Part shown: in pieces, positions 59,931-64,000 of the stretch | Layout of the letters: each line of letters begins with the position of its first letter | Numbering within the stretch: the stretch's first letter is position 1 | Source: Pseudomonadota bacterium | Lineage (GTDB): Bacteria > Pseudomonadota > Alphaproteobacteria > Rhizobiales > Hyphomicrobiaceae | DNA length: 64,000 nucleotides | Direction of reading: 5' to 3' | NCBI GenBank assembly: GCA_023412805.1 | Contig: JAEZRM010000149.1 | Span: 1 to 64,000 of the forward strand | Made by a program: the position numbers and the translations under genes | Notes under the pieces: generated by a model | Databases searched by the model: none | Told to the model about the DNA's origin: nothing | The model's input: only the letters and a program-made list of their open reading frames with translations

Positions 59931-61661
59931 ATGACACGACGTACCAAGGGTTCGAAGCTGCTGCCGCTGGCGATGACCGCCGCGCTTGCGGGGACGAGTT
60001 GGATCGGACTCGCCGGTGGGCCGGTTGCGCCGGCGGCGCACGCTCAGCGGTCGCAGGATAAAGATGACGATAAGGATCGCCGCAAGCGCGAGCAGAAGCG
60101 CGAGGAAAGGCCACAGCAGCGTCCTCAGGAGCGGCCATCGGATCGCGGTGGAGATCGTGGTCCCGCCCGCTCGGGCGATCGAGCTGCGCCGCAGCAGCAG
60201 GAGCGGGCCGCACCGCAACAAGACCAGCGCGGGCGCCAGGATCGCGGCGAGCGACCCGGGCGTGATGAGCGGCGCGAGCGCGCGGCTCCGCAGTCGCAGC
60301 CGTCGCCCCAGCCCAAGCAGGTTCAGCCTCAGACGCCGCCACAGCGTCCGGAGTCTGGGCGCACGGCGCCTCCAGGCGGACCTAAAGGTGAGTCACGGGA
60401 GCAGCGTCAGGTTGCGCCACCTCGGCAAACAGAGCCGCAGGGACGGCCGGATGTTGGGCGTGGTCTGCCCCCGGGTGGTCCGAAAGGCGGGGCGGAGCAG
60501 CAGCGCCAAGTTGCGCCGCAACGCGACGAGCGTCGCGATGACGATGGACGGCGCGGTCGCGGCCCTGATCAGGCGCGGCCCGAGCAGTCGGATCAAACCC
60601 GCGAGCGTCGTGACGCCGGACCTGATCGTGGAGGGCCGGGGCGCGAGCGCGATGGGCGTCCGCCGGAAGGGCCGCCGCGCTTTGGTGGTGGCGATGGGCA
60701 GAGAGAGGGCCGCTGGCAGCGACCGCCACGTTCGGGGCCTGAGCGGCTTGACGAGGTCAAGAAGGGCCGCGTCGAGCGCGTCGAAGGTGGCCGACGCGTG
60801 ATCGAGGAGCCGGGCAACCGCGTTATCATTCGCGATCAGGGGCGGATGGTGATCCGGCGCGACGAAGGCCGTGCATTCGAGCGCTTCAGCCCGAACGCCC
60901 GCTCGCGGGATTTGGGCGAAGGACGTCGTGAGACATATTTCGAACGCCCCGATGGCTCGCGCGTCTACACGGAAGTCGACCGGAACGGCCGTATTCTGCG
61001 CCGTTGGCGCCGTGACCGTGGCGGACGCGAGGTGGTCTTCATCGACAACCGTCGCTTCTATCGCAATGTTGGCATTGGCGTGGGCATTGGGGCCCTAGGG
61101 GTTGGCGTCGGCTTGGCCCTCGCGCCGCCGCCGGTCACCATTCCGCGCGATCGATACATCGTGGATTATGATGAGGCTTCGGATGAGGATCTCTACGAGG
61201 CACTGTCGGCGCCGCCGGTCGGTCGTCTCGAGCGGGGCTACTCGCTCGACGAGATTCGCTACAGCGGTACGCTGCGCGACTACATGCGCCGCATCGATCT
61301 CGATACGGTGAACTTCGAGTTCGGTTCGTTCGAGGTGGCGCAGGACCAGTATCCGAAGCTCGCACGTCTGGCGCGCATCGTTCAACGGATGTTGGAGCGC
61401 AACGAAGCCGAAATGTTCCTCATCGAAGGACATACGGATGCCGTCGGATCTGATGAGGACAATCTGACGCTGTCCGATCGGCGTGCAGAGTCGGTCGCCG
61501 ATATTCTCGTTTACGAGTTCGGCGTGCCGGTCGAGAACCTCGTCACGCAGGGCTATGGCGAGCAGCATCTCAAGATACAGACCGAGGCTGCTGAGCGGCA
61601 GAACCGGCGCGTTGCATTCCGCCGCATCACACCGCTGCTCGGTGAGCTCCGCGATCGCTAG
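59931..61661 (+). CDS. OmpA-family protein with long low-complexity region
   Basis: This 576-residue exported protein has a signal peptide (residues 1-38, ending AHAQ) followed by about 240 residues dominated by Arg, Gln, Pro, Gly, Asp and Glu, disordered by composition, with an imperfect repeat (PPGGPKGESREQRQVAP, PPGGPKGGAEQQRQVAP). A basic beta-rich segment follows (EVKKGRVERVEGGRRVIEEPGNRVIIRDQGRMV). A short glycine-rich hydrophobic helix (VGIGVGIGALGVGVGLAL) precedes the OmpA peptidoglycan-binding domain at about residues 455-575 (FLIEGHTDAVGSDEDNLTLSDRRAESVADIL). ATG at 59931 follows GAGGCGGAA. It probably anchors an envelope structure to peptidoglycan. A strong terminator follows. Confidence 0.85.
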   Translation: MTRRTKGSKLLPLAMTAALAGTSWIGLAGGPVAPAAHAQRSQDKDDDKDRRKREQKREERPQQRPQERPSDRGGDRGPARSGDRAAPQQQERAAPQQDQRGRQDRGERPGRDERRERAAPQSQPSPQPKQVQPQTPPQRPESGRTAPPGGPKGESREQRQVAPPRQTEPQGRPDVGRGLPPGGPKGGAEQQRQVAPQRDERRDDDGRRGRGPDQARPEQSDQTRERRDAGPDRGGPGRERDGRPPEGPPRFGGGDGQREGRWQRPPRSGPERLDEVKKGRVERVEGGRRVIEEPGNRVIIRDQGRMVIRRDEGRAFERFSPNARSRDLGEGRRETYFERPDGSRVYTEVDRNGRILRRWRRDRGGREVVFIDNRRFYRNVGIGVGIGALGVGVGLALAPPPVTIPRDRYIVDYDEASDEDLYEALSAPPVGRLERGYSLDEIRYSGTLRDYMRRIDLDTVNFEFGSFEVAQDQYPKLARLARIVQRMLERNEAEMFLIEGHTDAVGSDEDNLTLSDRRAESVADILVYEFGVPVENLVTQGYGEQHLKIQTEAAERQNRRVAFRRITPLLGELRDR

Positions 61662-61684
61662 CACGGTCACCGCGATCTGACGCA

Positions 61685-61720
61685 AGAAGGGAGCCACGGC
61701 GATGCCGCAGGCTCCCTTCT
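61685..61720 (+). terminator. terminator of OmpA gene
   Basis: AGAAGGGAGCC and GGCTCCCTTCT pair perfectly (11 pairs) and an inner CGGC/GCCG stem closes a GAT loop. It is followed by CATTTC. It lies 24 bases after the OmpA stop codon and is bidirectional in form. Confidence 0.75.
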
Positions 61721-61836
61721 CATTTCGGGCGCCGCGTGGCGCGGTCACCCTCATCCGGAAATCGGCTTTCGGGCGGCAAGTTTGAGCCCGATCTCCGAAA
61801 CGGCGACGGGGGAGGCGCCAGCTTTCCTCGCAGCCC

Positions 61837-62514
61837 TCATTCGCTAGTCATGATCGTGCGGAGCCGCTCGCAGCCGTCAGGTGAGCCGACAAAGTGCTCG
61901 TAGGCGCGCGCGGCGAAGAAGTAGGGGGCGAACGAGAGGATGGTGTCGCTGAAGGGCGCCGCTTTCCGGATCCGCTCGCTGTCGAACGCCTTCAGGAAGA
62001 GTGCCCGCGCCTCGACCGGAAGCGACGCGATCTGCAGAGCATAGGCCGGATATTCGTACGAAGCCTGGTTCTGTGCGCTCTGTTTCATGTTCTGATGCAT
62101 CACGCTGTGCACGACCTCGTGGACAGCCAGGCTCTGAAAGAAATCTCGGTGCGGAATGCCTTCGTAGGGTGTTCCTTGCATCAAAGCCGGGATGCTGGGG
62201 AGGTGCGCGAGCACGATGTGCCGCGCCTCGAGATCGTAGTAACCGAAAATCAGCCCAGCCAAGGGATGGCGTACTCCCTCCTCGACGCGAATGTCGATGG
62301 TTTCTCGTGGGGTGATCCTGCAACGAGCGAGGAGATCCAACGCCTGCTGCGCACCGGCGCGGATGAGTACGCTTTCGTCTTCGTTGGCCCCGCTAACGAC
62401 AATTGCATGCTCGGAAGCGGGGCAACGGTTGCCTCCTGCGGCTCCGGCGGGAAGAGAGGCGAAGCACGCGACGATGACCAAAAGTAAAAGTATAGGAAGG
62501 GCTTTCGTGGACAT
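61837..62514 (-). CDS. secreted HExxH-motif protein (DUF6639-like)
   Basis: This 225-residue exported protein has a signal peptide (residues 1-25, cleavage after AGA). The mature part contains AVHEVVHSVMHQNM at about residue 130, a HEXXH zinc-peptidase-like motif, with a Glu 20 residues further (SYEYPAYALQIASL) that could be the third ligand. Three cysteines (NRCPA, ARCRI and DGCER) could form one disulfide. I associate it with DUF6639, a family of unknown function, but cannot check. The signal and motif suggest a periplasmic metallopeptidase-like protein. Confidence 0.7.
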   Translation of the reverse strand: MSTKALPILLLLVIVACFASLPAGAAGGNRCPASEHAIVVSGANEDESVLIRAGAQQALDLLARCRITPRETIDIRVEEGVRHPLAGLIFGYYDLEARHIVLAHLPSIPALMQGTPYEGIPHRDFFQSLAVHEVVHSVMHQNMKQSAQNQASYEYPAYALQIASLPVEARALFLKAFDSERIRKAAPFSDTILSFAPYFFAARAYEHFVGSPDGCERLRTIMTSE

Positions 62515-62884
62515 TGCGGTTCGCTCACTCTCGCTGGAGGGAAGCCCGTGTCACTCACCGTTCGAGATCGATTAGCCCGCGCTGGCGTGAACGCCGCGTC
62601 ATCGGACCGTCAAATGCTTGCCGTGGAGGCGCCCGATCGCTCGCCGTTAACCTCGCGCCGTGTGCTTTGGTGTGAGGAGCGCGTGCTATTTCCGAGCGCC
62701 GGGGCGAAACGTAGTTTCCATGCGGCAATGGAACGTGGGATTGCCATTTCGAGCGCTCTTAAGCTCCCGTTTGCTCTCCGCTTTTTGTGATTTGCTTCTG
62801 CTTCGTCGCGATCGATAGTTGCTGCTGGCAAAAGGGAGCGGAATAGCCCCATCCGCCGACGGCCCGCAAACCGACGAGGCGAGC
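62515..62884. other. intergenic stretch with inverted repeat, no gene recognised
   Basis: There is no gene between the secreted-protein gene and the DszA-type gene. TTCCAT-GCGGCA-ATGGAA (62716-62733) is a perfect six-base inverted repeat and GGCAA/TTGCC (62724-62745) overlaps it. They may be operators for the divergent promoters. Confidence 0.4.
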
Positions 62885-64000
62885 ATGAGCAGATCACGAC
62901 AGATGCGGCTCGGCGCATTCATGCGCCCGGTCAGCATTCACACCGCCGCTTGGCGCTATCCCGGCGGCACGCCCGACGCCAATTTCAATTTTGCGCACCT
63001 GAAGCGCTTCGCTCAGAAGCTGGAGCAAGGAAAGTTCGACGCGTTCTTCATGGCCGATCACCTGGCCGTGCTCAACATGCCGATCGAGGCACTGAAGCGA
63101 AGCGCCACCGTGACTTCCTTCGACCCGCCGACCCTGCTGCCGGCGCTCGCTGTCGTGACCGAACGCCTCGGTCTCATCGCAACAGCATCGACGACGTTCG
63201 ACGAGCCCTATCATGTCGCGCGTCGCTTCGCGGCACTGGATCACCTGAGCGGCGGTCGCGCCGGCTGGAATGTGGTCACCACCTCGAACCCTGATGCGGC
63301 GCTGAACTTCGGTCTTGAGGAGCACGTCGAGCATGGCGATCGTTACAAGCGCGGGCGTGAGTTCGTCGATGTCGTCACCGGACTGTGGGACAGCTGGGCC
63401 GACGATGCCTTCATCCGCGATGTCGAAAGCGGCATCTATTTCGACGCGGAGAAGATGCACGTTCTCAATCACAAGGGCCCGTACTTCTCCGTGCGCGGGC
63501 CACTCAATGTCGCGCGTCCGATCCAGGGTTGGCCGGTGATCGTGCAGGCGGGGGCGTCCGAAGCAGGTCGCCAGCTCGCGGCCGAAACCGCTGAGGTCAT
63601 CTTCGCCGCGCCGGGTAATCTGGCCGGCGGCAAGAGCTTCTACGCCGACGTCAAGGGGCGCATGGACGTGCTGGGTCGGCCGCGGGACAACTTGAAAATT
63701 CTCCCGGGTGCATTGGTGATCGTCGGCGATACGGTCGACGAGGCGCGAGCGAAGCGCGCGCATCTCGACAGCCTCGTGCACTACGAAAGCGCGATTGCAT
63801 CGCTCTCGATCGCGATCGGGCATGATGCGACGAAGTTCGATCCGGATGGGCCGCTTCCCGATATTCCCGAAACGAATGCCAGCAAAAGTGGTCGCGAACG
63901 CGCGATCTCGCTCGCCAAGCGCGAGAACCTGACGGTGCGCCAGCTCGCTCAGCGCTTTGGCGGATACGCTGGCCTGTCGTTCGTTGGAACGCCTAAGACC
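62885..64000 (+). CDS. NtaA/SnaA/DszA-family FMN-dependent monooxygenase, 3' end outside window
   Basis: This partial gene has 372 codons to the window end without a stop. ATG at 62885 follows GAGGCGAGC. The product is a luciferase-family monooxygenase of the NtaA/SnaA/DszA group, usually 440-460 residues: WRYPGGTPDANFNFAHLKRFAQKLE, FDAFFMADHL, TSFDPPTLLPALAVVTERLGLIAT, HVARRFAALDHLSGGRAGWNVVTTSN and GWPVIVQAGASEAGRQLAAE. These enzymes use FMNH2 from a separate reductase to oxidise nitrilotriacetate, sulfones or related compounds. The substrate is unknown. About 75-90 residues of the C-terminus are missing. Confidence 0.92.
   Translation, partial: MSRSRQMRLGAFMRPVSIHTAAWRYPGGTPDANFNFAHLKRFAQKLEQGKFDAFFMADHLAVLNMPIEALKRSATVTSFDPPTLLPALAVVTERLGLIATASTTFDEPYHVARRFAALDHLSGGRAGWNVVTTSNPDAALNFGLEEHVEHGDRYKRGREFVDVVTGLWDSWADDAFIRDVESGIYFDAEKMHVLNHKGPYFSVRGPLNVARPIQGWPVIVQAGASEAGRQLAAETAEVIFAAPGNLAGGKSFYADVKGRMDVLGRPRDNLKILPGALVIVGDTVDEARAKRAHLDSLVHYESAIASLSIAIGHDATKFDPDGPLPDIPETNASKSGRERAISLAKRENLTVRQLAQRFGGYAGLSFVGTPKT

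Noticed and set aside
60593..60829. Antisense frame inside the OmpA gene
   Set aside because: It is the mirror of the Arg/Pro/Gly-rich low-complexity region; such composition leaves all frames open.
1..64000. tRNA, rRNA, CRISPR arrays, insertion sequences
   Set aside because: No cloverleaf-like sequence, regular direct repeats, transposase or terminal inverted repeat was recognised by eye.

Overview
The window reads as chromosomal DNA of a GC-rich alphaproteobacterium, most likely order Hyphomicrobiales (Rhizobiales). The evidence is strong G/C bias at third codon positions, an Omp25-type porin, TRAP and LIV transporters in number, the ferredoxin-cysG-DUF2849-cysI-DUF934 gene order, DUF3829 and DUF2945 proteins, and frequent GTG starts. 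No rRNA, tRNA, CRISPR array, insertion sequence or phage gene was recognised.

Layout. 0.2-2 kb: an NTF2-like protein and a porin. 2.5-10 kb: a TAXI-type TRAP transporter, an IclR regulator and a classical DctP/DctQ/DctM TRAP transporter, with a 15-bp IclR-like palindrome ahead of the second system. 10.5-11.3 kb: a DUF2945 gene followed by broken DUF488 and DNA-glycosylase fragments. 11.3-17.4 kb: MFS and EamA transporters, then a LysR regulator divergent from a three-gene redox operon (VOC dioxygenase, flavin reductase, acetoin-type dehydrogenase). 17.4-31 kb: an accessory zone with many broken genes (alpha-hydroxy-acid oxidase, CYTH, NikR, DJ-1/PfpI) among intact ones: two L,D-transpeptidases, rnk with a coupled zinc-ribbon ORF, a LysR/HAD dehalogenase/CoA-transferase locus, a fused-subunit urease without accessory genes, and a ferric-reductase-like membrane protein coupled to a Tat-exported dioxygenase-fold protein.

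31-36.8 kb: speG, amn, an orphan membrane protein and two exported proteins. 36.9-43.4 kb: a LIV-type ABC operon (livKHMGF plus a third, signature-less ATPase) divergent from an RpiR regulator. 43.4-45.5 kb: an MHYT-GGDEF-EAL c-di-GMP protein. 45.7-51 kb: a six-gene siroheme/sulfite-reduction operon ending in a CysB-type regulator. 51.4-54.3 kb: a third TRAP transporter. 54.4-64 kb: a ThDP enzyme, a 765-residue fusion of a periplasmic-binding-protein domain to a pentameric ligand-gated ion channel, two luciferase-family flavin monooxygenases (the second runs off the end), a low-complexity OmpA protein and a secreted HExxH protein.

The region is dominated by uptake of organic acids and amino-acid-like solutes, redox catabolism and sulfur assimilation. 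The most unusual gene is the receptor-channel fusion at 56.3-58.6 kb. The urease locus with its decayed nikR and the signature-less ATPase of the LIV operon come next.
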